Source of the DNA: Clostridiales bacterium SIT11
GTDB taxonomy: Bacteria > Bacillota > Clostridia > Tissierellales > Peptoniphilaceae
Length of the DNA stretch: 64,000 bases
Direction: 5' to 3'
NCBI GenBank assembly: GCA_001299455.1
Contig: CYUK01000003.1
Coordinates: forward strand, 496,001-560,000
The translations under genes were made by a program, and so were the position numbers. The notes below the pieces were generated by a model. The model was not told where the DNA came from. It did not search any database and saw only the letters and a list, made by a program, of their open reading frames with translations. This document shows, one piece after another, positions 8,353-16,610 of this stretch (its first letter is position 1; each line of letters starts with the position of its first letter).

Positions 8353-9315
8353 TTAAACGATGCCAGTCTCTAGGGACTTCCTTCCTGGAAATCCTCCACA
8401 ATCTTCTACTTCTACTGAATTGGCTATGGCCATGGACAGGACATCTGTCGCCATAGCACCTAGAAGGCTTAAGTCCGCCTCCTTTTCACCTGTTGCCAGG
8501 CTGAAAATTGTATCCCCATCATTGGTGGTATGGACGGGGAAAATACTTCTTCCATAAGCATTGTGGGCCATGGAAGATAACTTTTGACACTGGGCCTTGT
8601 TCAGTTTTGCATTGGTTGCGATACAAGCAATGGTGGTATTGCCCCCAATGAAGTTTTGCATTTGTCCTTGATAGAGTAAGTCCCTAGTTTCTAGAAACTT
8701 CTTCCCTTCCCGGTCATAGGCACCAGCTATTTTTTTCTGGGTCCAGGCATTATAAATGTCTCCAAAGGCATTGGTAATGACAAGACCCCCTACAATCAGG
8801 CCTCCGACATTTAAGGAGGCGGTTCCTAGGCCACTTTTCATAGCATAGTCCAGGCCGTGGTATTTCCCTACACTGGCTCCTAGGCCAGCCCCGACAAGTC
8901 CTTGGGCTGTTTGGTTTTTTGCTTGACGGACAGCTCGATAGCCGTCTTCAGCTCCTGGACGCAGGGAAGGATCTCCCAGAACCAGGTCAAAAATCACCGC
9001 CCCACAGACAATGGGTACCTTGGCAACAACAACATCAAGACCAACTTGGTCTTCTTCCAGAGCACGCATAATTCCATCTCCTACAGCTAGGCCGTAGGCA
9101 GAACCACCACTTAAGAAAATGGCATGAACTTCTTCAACCGTATTTTCCGGTTTTAAAAGATCGGTCTCCCGGGTCCCGGGGGCGCCTCCCCGTACATCCA
9201 CGCCGGCACAAGTTCCTGCTGGTGGTAAGATGACCGTTACGCCGGTTAGAGCTTCCTTATTTTCAGAATGCCCCACACGTACTCCAGGTACATCGGTAAT
9301 GGATCCCTTAAACAT
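8353..9315 (-). CDS. P1 family peptidase (DmpA/BapA-like Ntn hydrolase)
   Basis: The protein has 320 residues from the ATG at 9315 (GGAG 6 nt upstream; the longer frame uses TTG). Family motifs are DVPGVRVGH at the start, GVTVILPP, VDVRGGAPGTRETDLL, IFLSGGSAYGL and IGGNTTIACIATNAKL. In this family the chain cleaves itself before a Ser/Thr that becomes the N-terminal nucleophile; here the candidate is the first Thr of GGNTT (about residue 227). Members cleave N-terminal residues from small peptides and amides, some releasing beta-alanine. Linkage to panT-coaX is suggestive, since beta-alanine is a pantothenate precursor, but this is inference. Confidence 0.9.
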   Translation of the reverse strand: MFKGSITDVPGVRVGHSENKEALTGVTVILPPAGTCAGVDVRGGAPGTRETDLLKPENTVEEVHAIFLSGGSAYGLAVGDGIMRALEEDQVGLDVVVAKVPIVCGAVIFDLVLGDPSLRPGAEDGYRAVRQAKNQTAQGLVGAGLGASVGKYHGLDYAMKSGLGTASLNVGGLIVGGLVITNAFGDIYNAWTQKKIAGAYDREGKKFLETRDLLYQGQMQNFIGGNTTIACIATNAKLNKAQCQKLSSMAHNAYGRSIFPVHTTNDGDTIFSLATGEKEADLSLLGAMATDVLSMAIANSVEVEDCGGFPGRKSLETGIV

Positions 9316-9341
9316 ATTCAACTCCTTTTCTTTCCTTTGTT

Positions 9342-9369
9342 ATTATAGCATACTTACCCACCTTTACAA
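9342..9369 (-). promoter_or_regulatory. Promoter of the P1 peptidase-panT-coaX operon
   Basis: On the minus strand TTGTAA (9364-9369), a 16-bp spacer and an extended -10 TGCTATAAT (TATAAT at 9342-9347) lie about 30 bp upstream of the ATG. Confidence 0.8.
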
Positions 9370-10408
9370 GGATTTACACCAAGAAGATTTCCATTTTTTC
9401 CTTAACTTCTTTTCAAAACCCTCCTGTCCCTTCTCACTTTTTTCTATCTTTAAATTTTAAACCATTCCTGGACAAACCCTCTCTAAGAAAGGAAGACCAG
9501 AAAAAACTTTCCATAACTCCGACATCGGTTTTCTCTCTAAAAAATGACGACTTTTGATGGTTTGAGAACTTTTCCATTGGCCGGGATTTTGGGTTTTATA
9601 TCAACTTCCTTCATACCTCTTCAGCCTAGCTCCAGGTGGCTGCAGTTTTGATCTTGCCTTTTTTATGGATAAGAATTCTCTTCCTTATAACCAAAGCCTA
9701 GTTTTCGACCTTCCAGCCTCATCTTTTATGGATGGTCCATTTTCTTCCTTAATAAAAGTAGCCTAGTTTTCCGTCCATTTTTATCCCTCAATTAGATTGA
9801 GGGGATTTTTCTTTTGATAAAGTCTATTTTTTAAACCTAGTCTTTTTAGAAAGTCTTCCTCTAGCTATTTTTCTTTAGCAACCGCCAGCTTCTTTTCATC
9901 TCTAGCTAGGAAAGAAATTTATTTATTTTTTACATATCTATTCTTTTTTATATAAGCAAATATTTATTTTATATATTCATTTGCTTATTATGTTCAATTG
10001 TTTTATGTTTTTTATAATTGAACGGTTTTCTATTTAGTATTTTGAACTTTCCCTCTCTTTACTCTATTTTTTCCCTTTCCCCTTCCTAAAAACCTCTAAT
10101 TTATCCTACTTATCGTCTCTTTCATCTTTCTACACTTGGTACAGGTTAATTATTTTAACTATTCTTTACTTTTTAAACTATATAGCTTTTATGCTCTTTT
10201 CCAGGTCCAGACCTTCTAGTTCTTTAATTTATTAAATTTATAAAGGTTAGATGCTTTTAATTTATTAAATTTATTTCTTGTTGTCTTCCAGTTTTCCCTA
10301 TGTTATTATTTTCTCATACTTGTGCAATGCTTGATATTCCGCTTATTTAAACAATAAGCCTGCATTTATTTTTTATAAGTATATTAAAATTTTTTAAAGG
10401 AGAAAAAT
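9370..10408. other. 1.04-kb gene-free, AT-rich intergenic region with hairpins and short repeats
   Basis: No credible reading frame was found on either strand. It holds an imperfect ~50-bp direct repeat (9661-9710 and 9724-9774, sharing TTTTATGGAT and GCCTAGTTTTC) and a terminator-like hairpin on the + strand (stem 9785-9792/9796-9803, then TTTTTCTTTT). Two hairpins follow in a row (AAGCAAAT 9954-9961 with 9979-9986; TTCAATT 9993-9999 with 10016-10022). A perfect 19-bp direct repeat (10223-10241, 10256-10274) lies 33 bp apart. The permease promoter must lie near the right end, but I cannot place it confidently. Confidence 0.6.
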
Positions 10409-11752
10409 ATGACATCATCAAAAAATTTAAATGATGCCCAGCCCGGCAAGCTGGTCCGGAACCTCAGTCTTTTTGAAGCCACCATGTTTGGTATTTCTTA
10501 TGTTATCGGGACAGGAGTTTTCCTAAAACCTACCAGCGTCCTAAGTGCTTCTGGTTCCACCTTCACCGCCTTAATGGTTTGGGTCCTGGCAGGAATTATT
10601 TCCCTTTGCTCAGCCTTGACCATTGCTGAACTGGCTGCCTATATTCCAAAACTGGGAGGTCTTTATACCTATTTAACAGAAATTTATGGGGAGATTGTCG
10701 GTTTTATGTATGGTTGGGTGACCATTTTAGTAGCCGGTCCTGGAGGATCCGCCGCCTCGGCCATTGCCTTTTCCACCTTCGCTTCTTATTTTATAGAAAT
10801 GAACCACTGGCAAATGAAGCTGCTTTCCTTTGCCCTCGTCCTCCTCTTTGGCTTTATTCAAATCCTGTCTACCAAGGGAGTAACCCGTCTTCAAGTTTTA
10901 GGAACTGTTGGAAAACTGGCTCCTGTCTTTGCCATTGTTATTTTCGGTCTATTTCGGGGAGGCATTCCTGGGGCCATTAATATGGATTTAATTGGAGACC
11001 CTTCTAAGGTTGGGATTTCTGCTGCCTTAATTGGTGCCCTCTGGGCCTATGACGGCTGGGTGGCCACTTGTACCCTAGGGGAAGAATTAGTGGATTCTGA
11101 AAAGAACCTACCAAAAGCTATTGTTATGGCCCTAGCCTTTGTTATTCTGGTTTATGCTGCTTTTAACTTTGTCATTTTCCGTACTATTGATGCCAAGGAC
11201 ATTTTAGCGACAGACACCTCTGCCGGTGTTTTAGTAGCTGAACAACTCTTTGGTGGCAAGGGAGCCATGCTGGTATCTTTAGGGGTCTTAATTTCCTCTG
11301 CTTTTACCATGAATGCACAAATGATGACCAACGAACGCTATATTTTACCTATGGCTCGTCGGGGTCAACTTCCTGCCTCCAAACTTTTATCCATTATTCA
11401 TCCCAAGTTTAATACGCCTATTTCCTGTATTATCCTACAAATGTGCTTAACTTCCAGCTTCCTCTTTGTTGGAAACTTTGAAATTTTAACTGGAATTGAA
11501 ATGTTTGTTGTTTGGACCTTCTTTACCCTGGCTGTCTTTGGGGTCTTTATCCTGAGAAAAAATACAGAAAAGCAAGAAGGCCTTTACCGGACTCCCCTCT
11601 TCCCTATTGTCCCTATTATTGGGATTGCCGGTGGTGGATACCTGGTTATTTCCACCCTCTTCACCAACTTCACCCTTTCTATCGTAGGAATTGGGGTTGG
11701 CCTTGTTGGACTCCCGGTCTTCTTCTATTTTAAGAAAAAGAACCAAGACTAA
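10409..11752 (+). CDS. APC-superfamily amino acid exchanger, SteT/LAT-like
   Basis: This 447-residue protein has about 12 membrane segments. The first is preceded by LSLFEATMFGISYVIGTGVFLKP, containing the APC substrate-binding GxGxF-type loop. SALTIAELAAYIPKLGGLYTYLTEIYGE matches B. subtilis SteT (Ser/Thr exchanger) and the L-type transporters closely. GALWAYDGWVATCTLGEEL is the TM6 region. It probably exchanges neutral amino acids; the substrate cannot be read from sequence. RBS AAAGGAGAAAAAT precedes the ATG. It is monocistronic: a terminator follows 22 bp after the stop and a 1-kb gap precedes it. Confidence 0.9.
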   Translation: MTSSKNLNDAQPGKLVRNLSLFEATMFGISYVIGTGVFLKPTSVLSASGSTFTALMVWVLAGIISLCSALTIAELAAYIPKLGGLYTYLTEIYGEIVGFMYGWVTILVAGPGGSAASAIAFSTFASYFIEMNHWQMKLLSFALVLLFGFIQILSTKGVTRLQVLGTVGKLAPVFAIVIFGLFRGGIPGAINMDLIGDPSKVGISAALIGALWAYDGWVATCTLGEELVDSEKNLPKAIVMALAFVILVYAAFNFVIFRTIDAKDILATDTSAGVLVAEQLFGGKGAMLVSLGVLISSAFTMNAQMMTNERYILPMARRGQLPASKLLSIIHPKFNTPISCIILQMCLTSSFLFVGNFEILTGIEMFVVWTFFTLAVFGVFILRKNTEKQEGLYRTPLFPIVPIIGIAGGGYLVISTLFTNFTLSIVGIGVGLVGLPVFFYFKKKNQD

Positions 11753-11773
11753 TCTCGTTTTTTATCCTTAAAT

Positions 11774-11798
11774 GCTCACCTTTGGGTGGGCCTTTTTT
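11774..11798 (+). terminator. Terminator of the amino acid exchanger gene
   Basis: GCTCACC (11774-11780) and GGGTGGGC form a stem with a short T-rich loop, followed by TTTTTT (11793-11798). Confidence 0.8.
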
Positions 11799-11851
11799 GA
11801 TTTTTAAGACTTTTCTAATTTTTTTAAATCCACTACAAAAAGCCTGGAACA

Positions 11852-11860
11852 TGGTATAAT
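11852..11860 (+). promoter_or_regulatory. Extended -10 promoter of the penicillin-binding protein gene
   Basis: TGGTATAAT (extended -10) lies 45 bp upstream of the start. The -35 region (ACTACA, 17 bp upstream) is weak, as expected for an extended -10 promoter. Confidence 0.7.
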
Positions 11861-11904
11861 ATAAGTGCTATTATCTTTTTACATGCCCAGAAAGGAAGGA
11901 TCCT

Positions 11905-14268
11905 ATGCGACAAAATTCTCGCCATAAAAAGCAAGCCAAAAAAGGTGTTGGCTTTCTTGGTGTTCTTAAAATATTTATCCTACTTGTATGCCTGGCCCTA
12001 GTAGCTGTTTTAGGTCTCTTGGCCACTTACACAGTGACCCTTTTAAAGGACGCTCCGAAGATTTCCCCGAAACATTATCGGGAAATTTTATCTGAAACCA
12101 GTGGCGTCTATGACAAGGATGATAACCTGGTGGAACGTCTGGTTCAAAATGAATATCTAGAATTTGTTCCCCTGGAAAAAATCCCTCAACATATGCAAGA
12201 TGCAGCCATTGCCATTGAAGACGAACGGTTTTTCAAGCACAGTGGCGTGGACTTCCGCCGGGTTGGCGGGGCCCTTGTCCACGACTTAAAGACCCGGTCC
12301 TTAGACCAAGGGGCCTCTACCATTACCATGCAGCTGGCAAAAAACCTGTATACCAGCCACGACAAAGACTTTGCCCGGAAACTACGGGACGTCTACTATG
12401 CCTACCAAATTGAAACTGCCCTGACAAAACCGGAAATTTTAGAAGGCTATTTAAATTCTGCCAGCTACTCCAAGGGAACTGTTGGTGTCCAAGCCGCATC
12501 CAAGACCTTTTTTAACAAGGATGTATCGGAATTATCCGTTGCAGAGGCGGCCTTAATTGCCGGAATTACCCAGTATCCTACAAAATACACTCCCTATAAT
12601 GTGGTTCCTATTACTGAAGAGGATGACCTATCCACTGTTGAATTGGACCTGGTCCCCCAAAAACAGCCCCATGAACCCACAGACCAGGAAGCAGAATGGG
12701 CCCAATACTTTTTAGACCAGGAAAAAATTGACGTCTATGACTATGCCCAAATCCTCTCCGGTGAATATGTCATGGCCAAGGCTGTCTTTAACCCCACTTC
12801 TAAGACTCGGCAAAAAATGGTTTTAGATAAGATGGTGGCCCTAAACCTGATTACCGTGGCCCAATATGAAGAAGCCTTAAATGAACCTATTAATATTGAA
12901 CTAGGAACTCGAAAGACCAAGGGACTTTCTTCCTATTATATTGACGCCGTCAAAGATGAAGTCTTGGAAATCCTAAAGGCCCAGGGCCATAATGGCGAAG
13001 AAGCCAACCGCCTCCTCTACAATGGTGGTCTTCATATTAGTACCAGCCTGGACCTGGATATGCAACACAAGCTGGAAGATGTGGTCAGTCAAAATCGCTA
13101 CTTCTCCGGCAACCACAAGGACAAACATGGCCTTCCCCAACCTCAAGTGGGCTCTGTAATTATGGACCAATCCACTGGCCAAGTCCGGGCCCTTATTGGT
13201 GGCCGGGGCATTGCCGGTGCCAATATCCTAAACCGGGCCAAAAACCCCCGGCAACCTGGGTCTTCCATTAAGCCAATTTCCGTCTATATGACAGCCTTAA
13301 ACAATGGAATTACCGCAGGTGACGCCTATAATGACGTTCCCATTTCCAAGGGCGCCCGCTTCCCCTATGCTCCCAAAAACTCCACAGGCTACCAAGGTTA
13401 TACCACCGTCCGCAACCTCGTTGTGAAATCCTCCAACGTAGGGGCCTATAAGGTCGGCCGGAGCATTGGAAAAAACGACGACGACTCCTGGAACAAAATT
13501 TTCGAGAACTTAGAAAATATTGGGGTCACTAGCCTGGTCAGTCCCAAGGAAGATCCAAAATACAACGACTTTAACCCCTCTGCCTTGACCCTGGGCGGGA
13601 TGAAATACGGAATTAGCCCCTTAGAAATGGCTGGTGGCTTTGCTGCCATTGCCAACCAAGGTCGGTATATTAAGCCCAGTTTTGTGGACTCCATCCAAAC
13701 CAATGTTGGCGGCGAAATCTATAAAAATGAGCAAACGTCTAAGGAAGTCATGAGCGAGCAGAATGCCTATATCCTCACCTCTATCCTGGAAGATGTGGTC
13801 CGAAGAGGAACCGGAACCTATGCCAATTTATCCGGCTTCCACGAAGCTGGAAAGACGGGAACCACCAACCGGAAAAGAGACTCCTGGTTTGTAGGCTACA
13901 CTCCCTACTACACTTGTAGTGTTTGGATTGGAAACGACGACAATACTCCCCTTTGGGACTACTCCAGAATGGCAGCCAGACTTTGGAGGGCCATTATGAC
14001 CAATGTCCACGAAGGCTTAGACGACAAGGACTTTGAAGAACCAGAAGGTATCTACCACAAGTATTTACCTGGTGCCGGTTACACAGAACTCTTTGCCGAA
14101 GGGACAGCGCCTAAAAACTCCAGGCTCCTCCACCGGCGTAAGAGGAAAAAACCTGCTCCTAAGAAGGATGAAGACAATAACAACAATAATAAAAAATCCT
14201 CTAAGGACAATGACAATAATAATAAACAGTCCTCCTCTAGAAGACGAAGCGATGATAATAACAATTAA
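11905..14268 (+). CDS. Class A penicillin-binding protein (PBP1A-like glycosyltransferase/transpeptidase)
   Basis: This 787-residue protein has a cytoplasmic basic tail, one membrane anchor (about 18-46) and a GT51 domain (about 60-235: EDERFFKHSG with catalytic Glu near 105, QGASTITMQLAKN). The transpeptidase domain (about 375-670) carries SSIK (Ser453, Lys456), SSN (509-511) and KTGT (650-653). Between the domains about 65 residues (235-297) are inserted where most PBP1A proteins have a short loop. The last ~60 residues are Lys-, Asn-, Asp- and Ser-rich low complexity. It polymerises and cross-links peptidoglycan outside the membrane. RBS GAAAGGAAGGATCCT precedes the ATG. Confidence 0.96.
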   Translation: MRQNSRHKKQAKKGVGFLGVLKIFILLVCLALVAVLGLLATYTVTLLKDAPKISPKHYREILSETSGVYDKDDNLVERLVQNEYLEFVPLEKIPQHMQDAAIAIEDERFFKHSGVDFRRVGGALVHDLKTRSLDQGASTITMQLAKNLYTSHDKDFARKLRDVYYAYQIETALTKPEILEGYLNSASYSKGTVGVQAASKTFFNKDVSELSVAEAALIAGITQYPTKYTPYNVVPITEEDDLSTVELDLVPQKQPHEPTDQEAEWAQYFLDQEKIDVYDYAQILSGEYVMAKAVFNPTSKTRQKMVLDKMVALNLITVAQYEEALNEPINIELGTRKTKGLSSYYIDAVKDEVLEILKAQGHNGEEANRLLYNGGLHISTSLDLDMQHKLEDVVSQNRYFSGNHKDKHGLPQPQVGSVIMDQSTGQVRALIGGRGIAGANILNRAKNPRQPGSSIKPISVYMTALNNGITAGDAYNDVPISKGARFPYAPKNSTGYQGYTTVRNLVVKSSNVGAYKVGRSIGKNDDDSWNKIFENLENIGVTSLVSPKEDPKYNDFNPSALTLGGMKYGISPLEMAGGFAAIANQGRYIKPSFVDSIQTNVGGEIYKNEQTSKEVMSEQNAYILTSILEDVVRRGTGTYANLSGFHEAGKTGTTNRKRDSWFVGYTPYYTCSVWIGNDDNTPLWDYSRMAARLWRAIMTNVHEGLDDKDFEEPEGIYHKYLPGAGYTELFAEGTAPKNSRLLHRRKRKKPAPKKDEDNNNNNKKSSKDNDNNNKQSSSRRRSDDNNN

Positions 14269-14280
14269 AGATATTATGAA

Positions 14281-14317
14281 AAAGACCAAGCCTGGAAAAT
14301 CCGGGTTTGGTCTTTTT
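14281..14317 (+). terminator. Terminator of the class A PBP gene
   Basis: AAAGACCAAGCC (14281-14292) pairs with GGGTTTGGTCTTT (from 14303), ending in TTTTT. Confidence 0.85.
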
Positions 14318-14354
14318 AGGTCTACAGGCCCAAGTCTCTGAAAATTTTTCCATA

Positions 14355-14383
14355 GAAAAAACGCCGATGGCTCGGCGCTTTTT
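14355..14383 (-). terminator. Terminator of ribU (bidirectional hairpin)
   Basis: ACGCCGA/TCGGCG stem (14361-14378) is flanked by an A-run and a T-run, so it can stop transcription from both sides. It lies 20 bp after the ribU stop. Confidence 0.8.
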
Positions 14384-14403
14384 CATTCAGTTTCGGTTTT
14401 CTC

Positions 14404-15024
14404 TTAGCGGTGAAGGATGGGAGAAACCCGTTTATAGAGGACCATGGTCACTGCACTGGCTGCCAGGCCCTTTAAAATATTAAAAGGAGCCATACAATAA
14501 ACCATAAGAGTCCAGAGGTCCGTCACCTTGCTGGTAATGGCAGATCCTGCAGCCACAATGGTTTCCATGGGCATAAACTTGGCGTAGAGGGGAAAAATAA
14601 AAAAGTAGTTAGAAATTGTGGCAAATAGAGTCATGGTCATAATCCCTACAAGTAGGCCAATAAAGGCCGTCCTATAGGATTTCTTGTAGTGGTAGATCAG
14701 ACTTGCCGGAACAACAAAGGCACAGCCCACTAGGAAATTGGACAGCTCTCCAACCCCTCCTGTGGTGGTTCCCTTAAAAATAATTTCTAATACAACCTTA
14801 ATCCCTTCTATGGAAACCCCAGCCATGGGGCCCATGGCAAAGCCTCCAATTAAGGCCGGAACATCTGAAATATCCATTTTTATAAAATTCGGGGCAATAA
14901 AGGTGACGGGAAAATCAATATACATTAAAATTAGGGCAATTACAGACAAGACGCTAATCTTGGTCATGCTTTTTGTCGTCACTTTTGGCCCCACAGAACT
15001 TGCAATTGGGTTTACTCGATTCAT
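14404..15024 (-). CDS. ribU: Riboflavin ECF transporter S component
   Basis: This 206-residue membrane protein has six hydrophobic segments. Motifs typical of RibU are IALILMYIDFPVTFIAPNF-like, KMDISDVPALIGGFAMGP and GVGELSNFLVG. It binds riboflavin and docks to the shared ECF energising module, which is not in this window. The upstream RFN element (FMN riboswitch) independently supports the substrate. Repression by FMN at the riboswitch terminator is the expected control. Confidence 0.96.
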   Translation of the reverse strand: MNRVNPIASSVGPKVTTKSMTKISVLSVIALILMYIDFPVTFIAPNFIKMDISDVPALIGGFAMGPMAGVSIEGIKVVLEIIFKGTTTGGVGELSNFLVGCAFVVPASLIYHYKKSYRTAFIGLLVGIMTMTLFATISNYFFIFPLYAKFMPMETIVAAGSAITSKVTDLWTLMVYCMAPFNILKGLAASAVTMVLYKRVSPILHR

Positions 15025-15054
15025 AGCTTACTTCCTCCTAAAAAGACCAGGGCA

Positions 15055-15078
15055 TAAAAAAATGCCCAGCTAGGGGCA
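15055..15078 (-). terminator. Expression-platform terminator of the FMN riboswitch
   Basis: TGCCC/GGGCA stem (15063-15067 with 15074-15078) is followed on the minus strand by seven T, between the RFN aptamer and ribU. Confidence 0.8.
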
Positions 15079-15083
15079 GTCTG

Positions 15084-15203
15084 ATAACTTCTTTCATCCG
15101 GACTTTACCGTCGGTATCGGAATTTCACCGATTCAGTCGTGAGACTCGTGGACTTTACCACCGGTGAGGAATTGCACCTCCCCCTGAAGACTATCTTCAC
15201 TTA
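15084..15203 (-). promoter_or_regulatory. FMN riboswitch (RFN element)
   Basis: Read on the minus strand, the conserved RFN blocks occur in order: CTTCAGGGGGAGGTGCAAT, ACCGGTGGTAAAGTCCACGA, the central GAATCGGTGAAATTCCGATA hairpin and ACGGTAAAGTCCGGATGAAA. A terminator follows and ribU is downstream. High FMN should terminate transcription. Confidence 0.95.
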
Positions 15204-15212
15204 TAGGTTAAC

Positions 15213-15240
15213 AAAAAAAGCCCCCTCTGTCAATGGGGGC
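15213..15240 (-). terminator. Terminator of the PepV-like dipeptidase gene
   Basis: GCCCCC/GGGGGC stem (15220-15225 with 15235-15240) is followed on the minus strand by TTTTTTT. It insulates the ribU riboswitch from readthrough. Confidence 0.85.
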
Positions 15241-15246
15241 CCTTCC

Positions 15247-16539
15247 TTAAAATTCTATTTCTTTTTCCAAAAGCAGCTGGATGGCGTCCTTGTAAATGTC
15301 CTTGATTAAAAACATCTTGTCCAAGGGGAAGCATTCATTGGCCATGTGCTCTGTGGCTAGCATACCGGGAAAAACAGGTCCAAAGGCCACAATCCGGTCC
15401 ATGGCCCGGGCATAGGTTCCTCCGCCAATAACCTTAGGCTCCGAGGAATCTCCTGTATGTTTTTCATAGGCAGAAAGTAGGGTTTGAATTAAGTCTCCTT
15501 CCTTGTCCAGGTAGACAGGGTCTTCCTTGGAAGTTTGGACCACTTCTCCTTCAATTCCTGCTTCTTTTAAGGTCTTTGCCAGACGGGCCACTTGGTCTTC
15601 AAAGTTCATACTAATGGGATAGCGAATGTCCACATCCACTTCAATGGTCTCTTCTGTGGAATGGATGAGGCCAAAGTTATAGGAAATTTCCCCACTTTCC
15701 TGGTCCTTAAAGTAGCCACCTAGACTTTCTCCTCGGATTTCTCCCTTGACTAGTTCATGGAAAAACCGGGTCAGTTGACAGTCTGGAGCCTCTACTTGGT
15801 CCATTAAATTATAGATGGCATTTTCTCCTTCCCAGGGTGTGGATCCATGGGCGGACCTTCCTTGGGCCTTGATTTCCTTGACTTCTCCATTGACTCGAAG
15901 CTTGGCTTGACAGGAAGAGGGAACCATGTTAATGGCATTGCCTCCGTGGATTTCTTCAAAACAAGTCTTGTCCTTGGGGAAGGTGTACTTCACATGGCCA
16001 ATTCCCTTTTCACAGTAAATAGCCGGAAATTCTGCATCCGGTGTAAAGCCATAGGAAATGGGCTCTTCATGGGCCACATAGTAGTCCATGTCAATCCATG
16101 CTCCTGCTTCTTCTGTGAGACCAAATAAAATCCGGACCCTCTTGTTAAAGGCTTGCCCTTCTTCAATGAGTTCTTTTAGGGCATGGATGGAGGCGATGGC
16201 CGGTCCCTTGTCGTCTACAATTCCCCGGCCATAGAGGTTGCCGTCCTTAAGTGTCAGGTCAAAGGGCTCCACTTCCCAGCCATCTCCAGCAGGAACTACG
16301 TCTAGGTGGCAGAGGATGCCAATCAGGTCCTCTCCTTGGCCATACTCGGCATAGCCCATCATATTATTCACCACCTGAGTCCTCATTCCGTAGGACTGAC
16401 ACATTTCAAGAACCCGGTCCAGGGCTTCCCTGGGGCCCGGTCCAAAGGGAAGGGCCGGGTCTTCTGTCCTTTGGGCCACACTGTTTACTGAAAGAACCTT
16501 CTTTAAATCCTCTAGTAAAGCATTTTTTTCTTTTTCCAT
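15247..16539 (-). CDS. pepV: M20 family dipeptidase, PepV/Sapep-like
   Basis: The protein has 430 residues from the ATG at 16539, with GGAGGA 5 nt upstream; the frame opens with TTG seven codons earlier. Metal-site motifs of M20 di-zinc peptidases are ILCHLDVVPAGDGW (His-Asp), GRGIVDDKGP and GLTEEAGAWIDMDYY (Glu-Glu). FGPGPREALDRVLE and GGGTYAR match PepV-type dipeptidases with a lid domain. It cleaves dipeptides in the cytoplasm, feeding amino acids to an anaerobe that probably ferments them (inference). Confidence 0.93.
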   Translation of the reverse strand: MEKEKNALLEDLKKVLSVNSVAQRTEDPALPFGPGPREALDRVLEMCQSYGMRTQVVNNMMGYAEYGQGEDLIGILCHLDVVPAGDGWEVEPFDLTLKDGNLYGRGIVDDKGPAIASIHALKELIEEGQAFNKRVRILFGLTEEAGAWIDMDYYVAHEEPISYGFTPDAEFPAIYCEKGIGHVKYTFPKDKTCFEEIHGGNAINMVPSSCQAKLRVNGEVKEIKAQGRSAHGSTPWEGENAIYNLMDQVEAPDCQLTRFFHELVKGEIRGESLGGYFKDQESGEISYNFGLIHSTEETIEVDVDIRYPISMNFEDQVARLAKTLKEAGIEGEVVQTSKEDPVYLDKEGDLIQTLLSAYEKHTGDSSEPKVIGGGTYARAMDRIVAFGPVFPGMLATEHMANECFPLDKMFLIKDIYKDAIQLLLEKEIEF

Positions 16540-16584
16540 TTCTTCCTCCAATCTAAGCAACTTCTTGCTTCACTTCCGATAAGA

Positions 16585-16609
16585 TAAAAAGTCCAGTTTC
16601 CTGGACTTT
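16585..16609 (-). terminator. Terminator of the L,D-transpeptidase gene
   Basis: AAAGTCCAG / CTGGACTTT stem with loop GAAA, then TTTTT on the minus strand. Confidence 0.85.
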
Positions 16610-16610
16610 C

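Noticed and set aside
14065-14289. Hydrophobic Ile/Val- and Leu-rich frames antisense to the PBP tail
   Set aside because: They are mirror images of the Asn/Lys-rich low-complexity codons on the + strand and have no RBS.
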